From Vreelandella halophila (GTDB taxonomy: Bacteria; Pseudomonadota; Gammaproteobacteria; Pseudomonadales; Oleiphilaceae), in NCBI RefSeq assembly GCF_019903425.1, contig NZ_JACHUZ010000013.1:624087-688086 (forward strand): 64,000 nucleotides of DNA, read 5' to 3'. Within the stretch, counting starts at the first letter, position 1, and each line of letters starts with the position of its first letter. Under the pieces are notes generated by a model. That model had not been told where the DNA came from and ran no database searches. It saw nothing but the letters and a program-made list of their open reading frames with translations. The translations under genes were made by a program, and so were the position numbers. This document shows, piece after piece, positions 1 to 8,807 of this stretch.

Positions 1-1503
1 GTTCGCGCCTTCCACCGTGATGGAGACGGCCGAGCCGGCGAAGGACAGCCCCAGGTAGTTGCGCGGCCCCAGGGTCACGGTCTTGCCACCGTGCACGTCC
101 ATGGCGTCGGTCAGGATGTCGCGCTGGTACTCGGTCATCTGGCTCTTGAGGATGGCCGAGGGCACCGCCGGCTTTTCGCCGTTGTCGATCATGTTGGCGG
201 TCTGCATCACCGCGGACTGGGCGATGTAGGCCCGCCCGGCGATGCGCGCCAGGGGCTCCTGAACGCCCTCCATGTCCGCCACCGGGGTGTTGAACTGGCG
301 GCGGATGCGGGTGAAGCCGCCGGCCAGGCCCACGGCGTAGCGGCCACTGCCGCTGGCGCCGGAGGGCAGGGTGATGCAACGGCCCACGGAGAGGCACTCC
401 ACCAGCATGCGCCAGCCCTGGCCGGCCATGTCCGGTCCGCCGATCAGGTAGTCCAGCGGAATGAACACGTCCTTGCCTTTGATGGGCCCGTTCATGAAGG
501 GGCTGCCAACGGGCGCGTGGCGGCGGCCTATTTCCATGCCCTCGGTGTCCCGCGGGATCAGGGCGCAGGTGATGCCCAGATCCTTCTGTTCGCCCAGCAG
601 GTTGTCCGGGTCGAACATGCGGAAGGCCAGGCCCACCACGGTGGCGATGGGGGCCAGGGTAATCCAGCGCTTCTCGAAGTTCAGGCGCAGGCCCACCACT
701 TCCTGGCCGTCGATCTCCTGCTTGCAGACGATGCCGGTGTCCGGCAGCGAGGTGGCATCCGATCCGGCGCGCGGGCCGGTCAGGCCGAAGCAGGGAATCT
801 CGCGGCCGTCGGCGAGACGGGGCAGATAGTAGTTCTTCTGTTCCTCGGTGCCGTATTTGAGCAGAAGCTCGCCGGGGCCGAGCGAGTTGGGCACGCCCAC
901 GGTGGTCATCAGCGACTCGTTCACCGAAAGTTTCTGCAGCACCGCGGACTGGGCGCGGGCGGAGAGGCCGAGGCCGCCGTACTCCTTCGGAATGATCATG
1001 CCGAAGAAACGTTCCTTCTTGAGGTAGTCCCAGACCTCCTTGGGCAGGTCCGCCCGCTCGAAGCCGATGTCCCAGGCGTTGCACATGCTGGCCGCCACGG
1101 CGCACTGGTTGTCCACGAACGTCTGCTCCTCCTGGGAGAGGCCGGTGTTGCGGTTGGTCAGGAGGCGGTGCCAGTCGGGGCGGCCGGTGAAGAGCTCGCC
1201 ATCCCAGCCAACGGTACCGGCGTCCAGGGCCTGTTTTTCAGTTTCAGAGACCTTGGGGGCGACCTTCTTGAACATGGCGAAGGCGCGAGGGGTGAGCCAC
1301 TGCCGGCGCAGGCCCGGAAGCCCGGCCAGGGCGGTGATGCCGGCGCCGATGAACAGCAGCAGGCTGAACCAGCCGGTGTGCATGAACAGGCCGATGATGC
1401 CGACCACGACCATGACCGTGATGGCTGCCACCGCGCCGGACTCGCGCCGCAGCACGAACAGCAGCCCGGCGAGCGCGAGCAGAACAACAATAAGGAGATC
1501 CAT
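1..1503 (-). CDS. fadE: Acyl-CoA dehydrogenase FadE, first 501 residues (runs off the window)
   Basis: The reading frame starts at ATG (1501-1503) and stays open to the window edge, so the C-terminal part is missing. The N-terminus is hydrophobic (about residues 1-60, two membrane-like stretches), as in the long FadE-type acyl-CoA dehydrogenases (about 815 residues in E. coli). It is followed by the family block around TPRAFAMFKKVAPKVSETEK and GWDGELFTGRPDWHRL. Near the edge the frame reads GLSFAGSAVSITVEGAN, matching the FadE segment that ends in ITVEGAN. FadE catalyses the first, FAD-dependent oxidation of fatty acyl-CoA in beta-oxidation at the inner membrane. The gene stands alone; the upstream 230 bases show no recognisable FadR or PsrA site. 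Family assignment is secure. Confidence 0.93.
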   Translation of the reverse strand, partial: MDLLIVVLLALAGLLFVLRRESGAVAAITVMVVVGIIGLFMHTGWFSLLLFIGAGITALAGLPGLRRQWLTPRAFAMFKKVAPKVSETEKQALDAGTVGWDGELFTGRPDWHRLLTNRNTGLSQEEQTFVDNQCAVAASMCNAWDIGFERADLPKEVWDYLKKERFFGMIIPKEYGGLGLSARAQSAVLQKLSVNESLMTTVGVPNSLGPGELLLKYGTEEQKNYYLPRLADGREIPCFGLTGPRAGSDATSLPDTGIVCKQEIDGQEVVGLRLNFEKRWITLAPIATVVGLAFRMFDPDNLLGEQKDLGITCALIPRDTEGMEIGRRHAPVGSPFMNGPIKGKDVFIPLDYLIGGPDMAGQGWRMLVECLSVGRCITLPSGASGSGRYAVGLAGGFTRIRRQFNTPVADMEGVQEPLARIAGRAYIAQSAVMQTANMIDNGEKPAVPSAILKSQMTEYQRDILTDAMDVHGGKTVTLGPRNYLGLSFAGSAVSITVEGAN

Positions 1504-1742
1504 AGCGTTTCCCTGTGTTGGCCTTGGAATTGGATTGTTCGGCTGTATACGATACCAGCAATGAGACGGATTGTATCGCCGGTGGACCCTCAGGGGGCAA
1601 GGTCTGTGCGGCAATCGGGCCAGCCCGGAACGCCATCCCCGGTTACAAATCACAACCCGGCCTACCGCTGTTCGGGGTTTACCTCTGATCAAAAGTTGTC
1701 CAGCATGGAAGAGAATCAATCCACCTGAACAGGGTGAAAGGC

Positions 1743-2153
1743 ATGATTGAAGGTATGAACCCGCAGGCAGCCAACCTGGCCCGTGATACCGGCACCCAGT
1801 CGGCCCAAGGGCGTGGCGGCCAGTCAGGCGTCGGGCCTGATGCCGAAGCCCGGCAGAACACCGCTGGCAACGGGGATGCCCGGCCCGCGCAGGACGTGAG
1901 CGTCCAGATTTCCCAGCAGGGGCTGGAATCCGCCGGCGCTAACAGTGGTGAGGCCGTACCGGATGCCTCCGCGACGGACACCAACACTGCGGCGACACTT
2001 GCCAGTGGTGACCTTGGCAATGCCAGCGAGGTGGGTGGCAGTGCCAGCAGCCGCGCTGAAGCCACCAACAGTCCGGATGGCGGTTCTGTTGCCGGCAATC
2101 AGTCCGTCAGTGCGAACGACCAGCTTGGCACCAACATCGATGTGGAGGCCTGA
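1743..2153 (+). CDS. Small low-complexity hypothetical protein
   Basis: A 136-residue protein if started at ATG 1743; a GTG at 1734 and an ATG at 1755 are alternatives. AGGGTG lies 6 bases before 1743. The sequence is rich in Ala, Gly, Ser, Asn, Asp and Gln with almost no hydrophobic core, so it is probably largely disordered. A short motif, VSVQISQQGLES, resembles the short ordered motif in small flagellar/motility-associated hypothetical proteins, but I cannot name a family. There is no signal peptide or transmembrane segment. A hairpin overlaps its stop codon. The frame is not antisense to another gene, which supports it being real. Function unknown. Confidence 0.5.
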   Translation: MIEGMNPQAANLARDTGTQSAQGRGGQSGVGPDAEARQNTAGNGDARPAQDVSVQISQQGLESAGANSGEAVPDASATDTNTAATLASGDLGNASEVGGSASSRAEATNSPDGGSVAGNQSVSANDQLGTNIDVEA

Positions 2154-2161
2154 GGGCCTCC
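2144..2161 (+). terminator. Hairpin over the stop of the small hypothetical gene
   Basis: GGAGGCC (2144-2150) pairs perfectly with GGCCTCC (2155-2161) around a 4-base loop that contains the stop codon. No T-run follows, so it is at best a weak or factor-assisted terminator. Confidence 0.35.
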
Positions 2162-2255
2162 CCAATCCGCTCTACCCTTTCCGGCTTTTAGGACAATGAC
2201 CTCTTTGCGGTATGGTTGGGTCTTAACCTGATCGATCACCCAAGGAGTCCGCGTC

Positions 2256-2675
2256 ATGTCCAGATCACCACTGCAGGTGCTTGAGGACCCGGAGCTGAGC
2301 GACTGGCAGCATGCCATGCTGTTCCAGAACGTTGAGCGTACCCGCCTTTCCAACGAACGCAATTTCCTCAACTGGGTGCGTACCAGCCTGGCGCTGATCA
2401 CGCTTGGTTTCATTGTTCAGCGCTTCGGAATGATGGTTCGCGGTGATGAGGCGGCCGTAGCCGTGTCCTCGCTGGTTACCTTCTGGGTGCCGATTCTGTT
2501 CTTCGTGTTGGGCGCGCTTATGGTGGCGCTGGGGACCTGGGAATTCTTCCGGGTGCGCAAGGAGATCAGTCAGGGCCGCTGGTACGGCCTCGCCTGGCTG
2601 CGGGATGCCCTCATCGTCGTGACCCTGGTTTTCATGCTGATCGTGTTGCTGATCTTCGTGGTGGGGAACCTCTAG
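2256..2675 (+). CDS. DUF202 (YidH-like) inner-membrane protein
   Basis: A 139-residue protein starting at ATG 2256 with a good ribosome binding site (AAGGAGT, 2242-2248). The segment VERTRLSNERNFLNWVRTSL is the DUF202 signature (ER-x-x-L-x-x-x-R-x-x-L-x-W-x-R-T-x-L), followed by three predicted membrane spans (about residues 45-65, 75-97 and 115-137). Homologues such as E. coli YidH are inner-membrane proteins of unknown function. It stands alone between the small hypothetical gene and the convergent reductase gene. The family is confidently recognised; no biochemical role can be given. Confidence 0.88.
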   Translation: MSRSPLQVLEDPELSDWQHAMLFQNVERTRLSNERNFLNWVRTSLALITLGFIVQRFGMMVRGDEAAVAVSSLVTFWVPILFFVLGALMVALGTWEFFRVRKEISQGRWYGLAWLRDALIVVTLVFMLIVLLIFVVGNL

Positions 2676-2692
2676 GAAGGAAGGTCCTGAAA

Positions 2693-2713
2693 CCGGGGCC
2701 TAGACGGCCCCGG
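2693..2713. terminator. GC-rich hairpin between convergent genes
   Basis: CCGGGGCC (2693-2700) and GGCCCCGG (2706-2713) form a perfect 8-bp stem with loop TAGAC. It sits exactly between the stop of the DUF202 gene and the stop of the convergent reductase gene, where a shared bidirectional terminator is expected. No long T-run is present on either side. Confidence 0.55.
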
Positions 2714-2721
2714 GAAGGGTG

Positions 2722-3834
2722 TTACCGGCTTTCCTCAAGCCTCGGGTAGTCGGTATAACCGTGCTCATCCCCGCCGTAGAAGGTGCTGTGGTCCCACTCG
2801 TTGAGTGGTGCATCTTTCCGGAAGCGTTCCACCAGGTCCGGGTTGGCGATGATGGGACGGCCGAAGGAGGCCAGGTCGCAACGTCCGTTATTGATGCGCT
2901 CGTTGGCCTCATCCTGGCTGTAGGCGCCGTTGCCGATGTAGGTCCCGTTGAACTCTTCGCGGATCGCGTCGATAACGGATTCCGGGCGACCGTTTTCGTG
3001 GTTGCCCTGGAAGGAGTCCTCGACCACCTCGATGTAGGCAAGCCCTGCTTCCTGTACCTTGCGCGCCAGGGCCCGGAAGGTGCTGTGGGGATCTGCGTCG
3101 AACATGCTGTTGAAGCTGCCGGTGGGGCTGACCCGGATGCCGATGCGCGACGCGGGCCAGACCTGCTTCACGGCTTCAACCACCATCATCGGAAAGCGCA
3201 GGCGGTTCTCCACGGAGCCACCGTAGTCGTCCGTGCGATGGTTGCTGCCGGACTTGATGAACTGGTCCAGAAGGTAGCCGTTGGCGGCGTGGATCTCGAC
3301 ACCGTCGAAGCCGGCCTCGCGGGCGTTTTCAGCTCCCTTGCGGAACTGCTCCACGACGTCCGGCAGCTCCTCGACTTCCAGCGCCCGCGGTGTCGGAATG
3401 TCGACCATGCCGGACTCGGCACTGATGAAGACCTGGGAGCCTTCCGGCTGGATGGCGGAAGGCGCCACCGGGAGTCCGCCACCGGGCTGGAGTGCCGGAT
3501 GGGAGATGCGGCCCACGTGCCAGAGCTGCGCGTGCATGCGGCCGCCGGCGGCGTGGACTGCGTCCGTCACCTTGCGCCAGCCGGCCACCTGCTCCGGGGT
3601 GTAGATGCCCGGCGTGTAGGCGTAACCCTGGCCCTGCTGGGAAACCTGGGTCGCCTCGCTGATGATCAGTCCGGTGCTGGCGCGCTGCGCGTAGTAGCGC
3701 GCGTTCATGTCGCTGGGTACGTCACCCGGCTGGCTGGCCCGTGCCCGGGTCAGGGGCGCCATGACGACGCGGTTGGGCAGTTCAAGATCCCCCAGCGTAA
3801 AGGGTTCAAGAAGGGGGTTGGTGGTATCACTCAT
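2722..3834 (-). CDS. nemA: Old yellow enzyme family alkene reductase (NemA-like)
   Basis: A 370-residue FMN-dependent reductase. The ATG at 3834 is preferred over an in-frame TTG at 3849 because GGGAG (3843-3847 on the other strand) lies 8 bases upstream of the ATG. N-terminal LPNRVVMAPLTRARA, the middle stretch ISEATQVS, the active-site block GFDGVEIHAANGYLLDQF (His/Asn pair that binds the substrate carbonyl) and ASFGRPIIANPDL are typical of N-ethylmaleimide/xenobiotic reductases. The enzyme reduces activated C=C bonds and nitro compounds with NADPH. The divergently adjacent-in-space TetR gene (same strand, upstream) and a palindrome in the promoter indicate electrophile-responsive control. 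The symbol is assigned by similarity; the substrate is not known. Confidence 0.9.
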   Translation of the reverse strand: MSDTTNPLLEPFTLGDLELPNRVVMAPLTRARASQPGDVPSDMNARYYAQRASTGLIISEATQVSQQGQGYAYTPGIYTPEQVAGWRKVTDAVHAAGGRMHAQLWHVGRISHPALQPGGGLPVAPSAIQPEGSQVFISAESGMVDIPTPRALEVEELPDVVEQFRKGAENAREAGFDGVEIHAANGYLLDQFIKSGSNHRTDDYGGSVENRLRFPMMVVEAVKQVWPASRIGIRVSPTGSFNSMFDADPHSTFRALARKVQEAGLAYIEVVEDSFQGNHENGRPESVIDAIREEFNGTYIGNGAYSQDEANERINNGRCDLASFGRPIIANPDLVERFRKDAPLNEWDHSTFYGGDEHGYTDYPRLEESR

Positions 3835-3867
3835 GCGTCTGACTCCCAATTATGGATTGCAAGTAAT

Positions 3868-3885
3868 TAGACTAGTCTACTAGTC
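3868..3885. promoter_or_regulatory. Palindromic operator upstream of the reductase gene
   Basis: TAGACTAGTCTA (3868-3879) is a perfect 12-bp palindrome and overlaps a second inverted repeat, GACTAGT-CT-ACTAGTC (3870-3885). It lies 34-51 bases upstream of the reductase start. Eleven of the 12 bases recur upstream of the TetR gene (4497-4508), the pattern expected of one repressor controlling both. It resembles the known NemR-type half-site TAGAC. Confidence 0.75.
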
Positions 3886-3900
3886 ATCCCTCAAAAAAAC

Positions 3901-4485
3901 TCAGGCTTCCAGAACCCGTGTGAACAGCAACTCCTGAAAGTACTGCAGGGGCGTCGTGGAACGGGTCAGCTTGGACCGGAGCAGGGCCCCCTGCCAGCCG
4001 GAGAGCAACAGTGATGCGGCTGCGTCAGGATCGACCGTCGGAGTGACTTCGCCCCGTTCCTGCCCTTCGATGATGCAATCCCGAAAGCGCCGTTCCCAGT
4101 CCGCAAAAACCCGGTTGAGTCGTTCCCGGAAGGTGTCGTTCTGTGCCGCCAGTTCCTGACCGAGATTGCCGATCAGGCACCCCTTCGAGAAGTCGTTGGC
4201 GACAATGTCGCTGGTGGCTTCGTCGAAATAGCGCCGGATCCGTTCCAGCGGGGTACGGCTCCTATCGCCTACCGTCGCGTCCAGTCGTTCCTCATAGCTG
4301 GCCGCGTAGGACTCGATGACTGCCAGGCCAAACTCGTTCTTACTCTTGAAGTAGTAGTAGAACGACCCCTTGGGCACAGCAGCCTCATCCAGCACCGTGT
4401 TGATGCCGGTTGCCCGGAAACCATTGCGTAGGATCAGCTCCGCGCCGGTCTGGATGATGTGCTCTCGGGTCCCATTCTGAGTCAT
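3901..4485 (-). CDS. TetR/AcrR family repressor, NemR-like
   Basis: A 194-residue regulator. The N-terminal TetR helix-turn-helix is clear (ILRNGFRATGINTVLDEAAV then PKGSFYYYFKSKNEFGLAV, residues about 15-60). The C-terminal ligand domain contains a cysteine in FSKGCLIGNLGQE, at the place where NemR-type sensors carry their redox-active cysteine. The gene lies immediately upstream of the old-yellow-enzyme gene, 66 bases separating them, on the same strand. A near-identical palindrome stands before each gene, so autoregulation and co-regulation of the reductase are likely. No good Shine-Dalgarno sequence precedes the ATG. The inducer is inferred, not shown: reactive electrophiles or hypochlorite would fit the family. 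Confidence 0.88.
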   Translation of the reverse strand: MTQNGTREHIIQTGAELILRNGFRATGINTVLDEAAVPKGSFYYYFKSKNEFGLAVIESYAASYEERLDATVGDRSRTPLERIRRYFDEATSDIVANDFSKGCLIGNLGQELAAQNDTFRERLNRVFADWERRFRDCIIEGQERGEVTPTVDPDAAASLLLSGWQGALLRSKLTRSTTPLQYFQELLFTRVLEA

Positions 4486-4496
4486 AGAGGAGATAT

Positions 4497-4508
4497 TAGA
4501 CTAGTCTC
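4497..4508. promoter_or_regulatory. Second copy of the repressor operator, upstream of the TetR gene
   Basis: TAGACTAGTCTC differs in one base from the perfect palindrome before the reductase gene. It lies 12 bases upstream of the repressor start codon, where binding would block transcription. The shared site supports autoregulation. Confidence 0.72.
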
Positions 4509-4548
4509 CTATAAAAGGTCAAGCTGGCGTCCGGCTGACCCCGAAGGG

Positions 4549-7206
4549 TCAGGTAGTCAGTACGACCCGCAACCCTTCCAGCTCCACCGTGGCCCGCTCG
4601 ATGGCCGCCACGCCCTGGTCACGCTGCTGTTCCAGTGCCTGGATCTCGTTGTCCTTCAGCTCATCGCTCGTGGCCTGCAGGTTGCGAAGGGCCTCGATCT
4701 CGGCGTTGTAGTGGGCTTCCAGCTCCTGTCGGGCGTTGGCGATGGTTTCGGGCAGCCCTTCCTGGGTTCGGGTCCTGAGAGAGGGCAGCAGTGCCTCGAT
4801 GTTGTCGCGCAGCTGCGGCAGGATCTGGTGGGCATCCTTGCGCTTGATTCGGCCCCCGATGGCGCTGAGCTTGTCGTGGTCCAGCATCTCGCTCAGGTCG
4901 CGGCCGTCGCCGGTCAGCAGCAGCCGGCCCGGCGCCAGGGGCAGGAAGCGGCCCACGGGAACACTGGCGGGCGCGGCGGTGCTGATGCGGTGGATGGCCT
5001 CCAGCATCAGGGTGCCGGCGGGCACGCTCTTGAGCTCGAGCGTGATCAGCGCGGCATTACCGAGCTCGGAATCCAGCACCATCGACATGCCCTCGCGCAC
5101 CAGGGGATGTTCCCAGCTGGCGAAGGCCAGGTCTTCCCGGGCCAGCGCGGTGTCCCGGTTGAGTGCCAGGCTCAGGCCCTCGTCCGGCAGGTGCGGGAAC
5201 TGGTCGATCTTCATGTGGTCCGTGGGGCGGACGATCCAGTGGGCGTCGCTTTCGGCCTCGTAGTGGATGCCGTACTGGTCGAACAGGCGGGCCAGGTAGG
5301 CCGAACGGGCTTCGGGCTCGTCCGCTTCCTCGATCTCGGCGATCCGTGCCTCGGCGCTTTCCTTTTCATCCCGTGTCAGGGTCGCGAAGGTGGCCTGTTC
5401 GTCCGCCAGTTCCTTTTCGAGGCGGTCCCGGGCCTCGCCGGTGGCTGCCAGGAGGGCGTCCGGGGCCTGTTCCGGGTGCGCCAGCGCTTCCTCCAGTTCG
5501 CCCGCAACGGCCTGCTGAACCGCAACCCCGGTGGGGCAGTATGCGGCCAGTGCGTTCAGGCCCTCGTGGTACCAGCGGAACAGTACCTCCTGGGCGGAGC
5601 CGGTGATGTAGGGCACGTGCAGGTGGATACGCTCCCCCTGACCAATACGGTCCAGCCGGCCGATACGCTGCTCCAGCAGGTCGGGGTTGGCGGGCAGGTC
5701 GAACAGCACCAGCCGGTGGGCAAACTGGAAGTTGCGCCCCTCGCCGCCGATCTCGGAGCAGATCAGCGCCTGGGCGCCCTGTTCCTCGTCCGCGAACCAG
5801 GCGGCGGCGCGGTCACGCTCGATGATGCTCAGCCCTTCATGGAAGGCGGCACTGCGGATGCCGGCACGCAGCTGCAGGTAATGCTCAAGGGTCTCGGCGG
5901 TCTGGGCGTGGCCGCACAGCACCAGCACCTTCTCCGACTTGTATGCCTTGAGGGTCCGCTCCAGCCAGCTCACGCGGGGATCCTGGTCGAGCCAGGTGTC
6001 GCCGTCCAAAGCGGTTTCCGGGAACAGGCCCGCATGGTCGCTGAAAGGGACGGCGGCGCGATAGCTGTCATCCGCCTCCAGCGGCTCGGGTTCCACCACC
6101 CGTTCGGGGAAGCCACCCACGTCCGCCCGGGTGTGACGGAAGAGTAGGCGGTGCTGTTCCGGCAGGCCACCGTGGGCTCGGACTTCCTCCTGGAAGGCGG
6201 GGAAGTTATTGAAGCGGGCCGGGTCGATCAGCCGCAGTCGCGCGAAGTGGCTGTCCAGGCCCACCTGCTCAGGCGTGGCGGTGAGCAGAAGCACACCGGG
6301 GATGGCGCCGGCCAGCTGTTCCACCGCCCGGTAACCGGCGTCAGCGCCCTCGGGGGACCAGTGCAGGTGATGCGCCTCGTCGACCACGAGCAGGTCCCAG
6401 TCGGCGCCGACGGCCTGTTCCAGTGTGGCCTCGTCCCCGCTGAGCAGGGACAGTGGCGCGAGTACGAACTGTTCGCTCTCGAACGGATTGCCCTCGCTTT
6501 CCGCTTTAAGGCGTTCCTGGTCGAAGAGCGCGAAATGCAGGTTGAAGCGCCGGCGCATCTCCACGAACCACTGGGTCAGCAGGGCATCGGGCACCAGGAC
6601 CAGGATGCGCCGGGCCTGGCCGGTGAGGACCTGGCGGTGCAGGACCAGCCCGGCCTCGATGGTCTTGCCCAGGCCGGCCTCGTCCGCCAGCAGTACCCGG
6701 GGATGGGGCCGGCGTGCGGTCTGGTCGGCAATAGCGATCTGGTGGGGCAGCAGCCGGGTGCGCGTACCCAACAGCCCGCGCACGGGCGATGCTTGGAGCT
6801 GTGCCTGGTGCTGGAGTGTGGCGTAGCGCAGTTCGAAGTCGCCGTTGCGGTCGAACTGGCCGCAGAACAGGCGCTGCTCCGGGTGCACGAAGCGCGCATG
6901 GGGGCTCAGCATGACCTCGGTCAGGGTGACTGGTTCGCCGGCCTCGTCCTCGCACTCGTAGGTGAACAGGCCCTCGGAGTCCTCCACTTCGCACACGGTG
7001 AGCGGGCGTTCGTGGCGGTCCCTGAGGGTCTCGCCCACGCGGTAGCGCACCCGGGCGAGCGGGGCGTTTTCCATGGCGTAGGTGCGTTCTTCCTCGGCGG
7101 CGGGAAAGGCAATGGTGACGCGGCGGCCGCTGACGTCGGTGATCAGGCCAAGGCCGAGATCGGATTCGGTCTGGCTGACCCAGCGCTGGCCCACTGTGAA
7201 GGTCAT
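4549..7206 (-). CDS. rapA: RNA polymerase-associated ATPase RapA
   Basis: An 885-residue Swi2/Snf2-type ATPase that recycles stalled RNA polymerase. The start is the ATG at 7206 (MTFTVGQRWVSQTESDLGLG, the RapA N-terminus). The frame stays open upstream, but that part is antisense to the cardiolipin synthase gene and is not RapA-like. Visible motifs are the Walker A block DEAGLGKTIEAGL (about residue 178), the DEAH box in VVDEAHHLHW (about 275) and motif VI in QRIGRLDRIGQ (about 518). At 885 residues it is somewhat shorter than the E. coli protein (968), with the difference spread over the C-terminal half. It is divergent from cls with a 156-base gap. Confidence 0.95.
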   Translation of the reverse strand: MTFTVGQRWVSQTESDLGLGLITDVSGRRVTIAFPAAEEERTYAMENAPLARVRYRVGETLRDRHERPLTVCEVEDSEGLFTYECEDEAGEPVTLTEVMLSPHARFVHPEQRLFCGQFDRNGDFELRYATLQHQAQLQASPVRGLLGTRTRLLPHQIAIADQTARRPHPRVLLADEAGLGKTIEAGLVLHRQVLTGQARRILVLVPDALLTQWFVEMRRRFNLHFALFDQERLKAESEGNPFESEQFVLAPLSLLSGDEATLEQAVGADWDLLVVDEAHHLHWSPEGADAGYRAVEQLAGAIPGVLLLTATPEQVGLDSHFARLRLIDPARFNNFPAFQEEVRAHGGLPEQHRLLFRHTRADVGGFPERVVEPEPLEADDSYRAAVPFSDHAGLFPETALDGDTWLDQDPRVSWLERTLKAYKSEKVLVLCGHAQTAETLEHYLQLRAGIRSAAFHEGLSIIERDRAAAWFADEEQGAQALICSEIGGEGRNFQFAHRLVLFDLPANPDLLEQRIGRLDRIGQGERIHLHVPYITGSAQEVLFRWYHEGLNALAAYCPTGVAVQQAVAGELEEALAHPEQAPDALLAATGEARDRLEKELADEQATFATLTRDEKESAEARIAEIEEADEPEARSAYLARLFDQYGIHYEAESDAHWIVRPTDHMKIDQFPHLPDEGLSLALNRDTALAREDLAFASWEHPLVREGMSMVLDSELGNAALITLELKSVPAGTLMLEAIHRISTAAPASVPVGRFLPLAPGRLLLTGDGRDLSEMLDHDKLSAIGGRIKRKDAHQILPQLRDNIEALLPSLRTRTQEGLPETIANARQELEAHYNAEIEALRNLQATSDELKDNEIQALEQQRDQGVAAIERATVELEGLRVVLTT

Positions 7207-7362
7207 GGAGGCTCCGGACTGGCTGTTTCGGGAGCGCAAACGTAGCGGCTGTGTCGTCTTATTGCAATGCGTGATTGGCCGGTTGCGCCGGGCCCGGCTA
7301 GAATGCCGGCAACAGTCCCCTGCAGGAGTGGCACGTGGCGGCCAGCAACACGGAGACCCGAG

Positions 7363-8805
7363 ATGGTTGAAGCGGACAGCGGCATCCTGGCTGCCCTGTT
7401 CGCGGTGTTCTATGTTGGCCTGGCCATCGCAGCCTCCGGGCACGCCATTCTCAACAAGCAGGACAGCCGCGCGGCGGTGGCCTGGGTGGGCGTCATCTGG
7501 CTGGCGCCGCTGATGGGCTCGATCCTCTACCTGATGTTCGGTATCAACCGCATCCGGCGCCGGGCGGCCGAGCTGCGTGGGGAGATGCCGCGGGTGGATC
7601 AGGGGTCGGCGGTGCGTGCCTATGCTCCCGAGGATATGGGCCGGGAGTTGCCCAGGGAGATGCAGGCCCTGGCGCGCCTGGCCGACCGGGTCTCGCGCCA
7701 GCCGCTTCTGACCGGCAACCGCCTGACGCCGCTGAGCAACGGCGACGAGGCCTATCCCCGCATGCTCGAGGCCATTGCCGGGGCCCGCCAGAGCATCACC
7801 CTGAGCACCTACATCTTCAGCAATGACGCCGTGGGTCGGGATTTCGCCCGGAGCCTGGGGCAGGCCGTGCGCCGGGGCGTGAGCGTACGGGTGCTGGTGG
7901 ACGCGGTGGGGCTGCGCTATTCCGTGCCCTCGATCATCCGCCATCTGCGTCGGGAGCGCGTGCCCTACGCGCGCTTCATGCCCACACGCACCCCCCTGGC
8001 CATGCCTTTCATGAACCTGCGCAACCACCGCAAGATGTTGGTGGTTGATGGCCTGCTGGGCTTCAGCGGCGGCATGAACATCGCCGCCGGCAACTGCGTG
8101 GAGAGCCAGCCCCGTCACCCCATCCGGGATATGCACTTTGCCGTTGAAGGGCCGGTGGTGTCGGAGCTCCAGACAGTGTTCGCCGAGGACTGGGCCTTTT
8201 CCTGCCGCGAGCAGCTCAACGGCGAACGCTGGTTCCCCAAGCCCTATGCCCCGGGCACCACGCTCAGCCGTGTGATTCCGGATGGACCGGACGAGAACCT
8301 GGACTGCCTGCGCCAGGTGATCGTGGGCGCCCTCTCAGTGGCACGGCGTCATGTGCGGATCATGACGCCGTATTTCCTGCCTGACGCCACCGTCCAGGAT
8401 GCTCTGAAGACCGCCGCCCTGCGTGGGGTAACCGTGGATGTGGTGCTGCCACTGCGGAACAACCTGCCCATGGTCGACTGGGCCTGTCGTGGCCAACTCG
8501 AAGGGCTGCTCCAGTGGGGCGTCCGGGTCTGGTACAGCCCCGGCGAGTTTGATCACAGCAAGCTGTTCACCGTGGACGGGCGCTGGTGCATGGTGGGCTC
8601 GGCCAACTGGGACCCGCGCAGCCTTCGGCTGAACTTTGAATGCAACCTGGAATGCTACGATCCGCGCCTCGCCCGCTCGCTGGAACGGATGGTTGATCAG
8701 GTGCGGGCGCGTGCCGAGCCCCTTGAGCTGGCTGATTTGCGCAACGCCCGGCTGCCGGTGCGTCTGCGCAATGGCATTGCGAGGCTGATGTCGCCCTATC
8801 TGTAA
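7363..8805 (+). CDS. cls: Cardiolipin synthase, phospholipase D family
   Basis: A 480-residue protein starting at ATG 7363, chosen because GGAG lies 7 bases upstream and the protein then begins directly with a membrane segment; the longer open frame upstream is unlike the family. Two N-terminal membrane spans (about residues 7-25 and 35-57) are followed by two HKD phosphatidyltransferase motifs, in NHRKMLVVDG (about 220) and FDHSKLFTVDG (about 396), each followed by a Gly/Ser/Asn stretch as expected. It joins two phosphatidylglycerols to make cardiolipin at the inner membrane. Which of the bacterial Cls types (A or related) it is cannot be settled from sequence inspection, though the N-terminal spans favour ClsA. 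Confidence 0.93.
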   Translation: MVEADSGILAALFAVFYVGLAIAASGHAILNKQDSRAAVAWVGVIWLAPLMGSILYLMFGINRIRRRAAELRGEMPRVDQGSAVRAYAPEDMGRELPREMQALARLADRVSRQPLLTGNRLTPLSNGDEAYPRMLEAIAGARQSITLSTYIFSNDAVGRDFARSLGQAVRRGVSVRVLVDAVGLRYSVPSIIRHLRRERVPYARFMPTRTPLAMPFMNLRNHRKMLVVDGLLGFSGGMNIAAGNCVESQPRHPIRDMHFAVEGPVVSELQTVFAEDWAFSCREQLNGERWFPKPYAPGTTLSRVIPDGPDENLDCLRQVIVGALSVARRHVRIMTPYFLPDATVQDALKTAALRGVTVDVVLPLRNNLPMVDWACRGQLEGLLQWGVRVWYSPGEFDHSKLFTVDGRWCMVGSANWDPRSLRLNFECNLECYDPRLARSLERMVDQVRARAEPLELADLRNARLPVRLRNGIARLMSPYL

Positions 8806-8807
8806 AA

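Noticed and set aside
91-1728. 545-codon plus-strand open frame
   Set aside because: It is the antisense of fadE; the G/C-rich third-codon bias of fadE keeps the opposite strand open. The product has no family features.
4459-6147. 562-codon plus-strand open frame opposite rapA
   Set aside because: Antisense to RapA, which carries all ATPase motifs. No recognisable product on the plus strand.
7207-8136. N-terminal extension of the rapA frame
   Set aside because: It lies opposite cls, whose two HKD motifs are certain, and RapA homology begins only at 7206.
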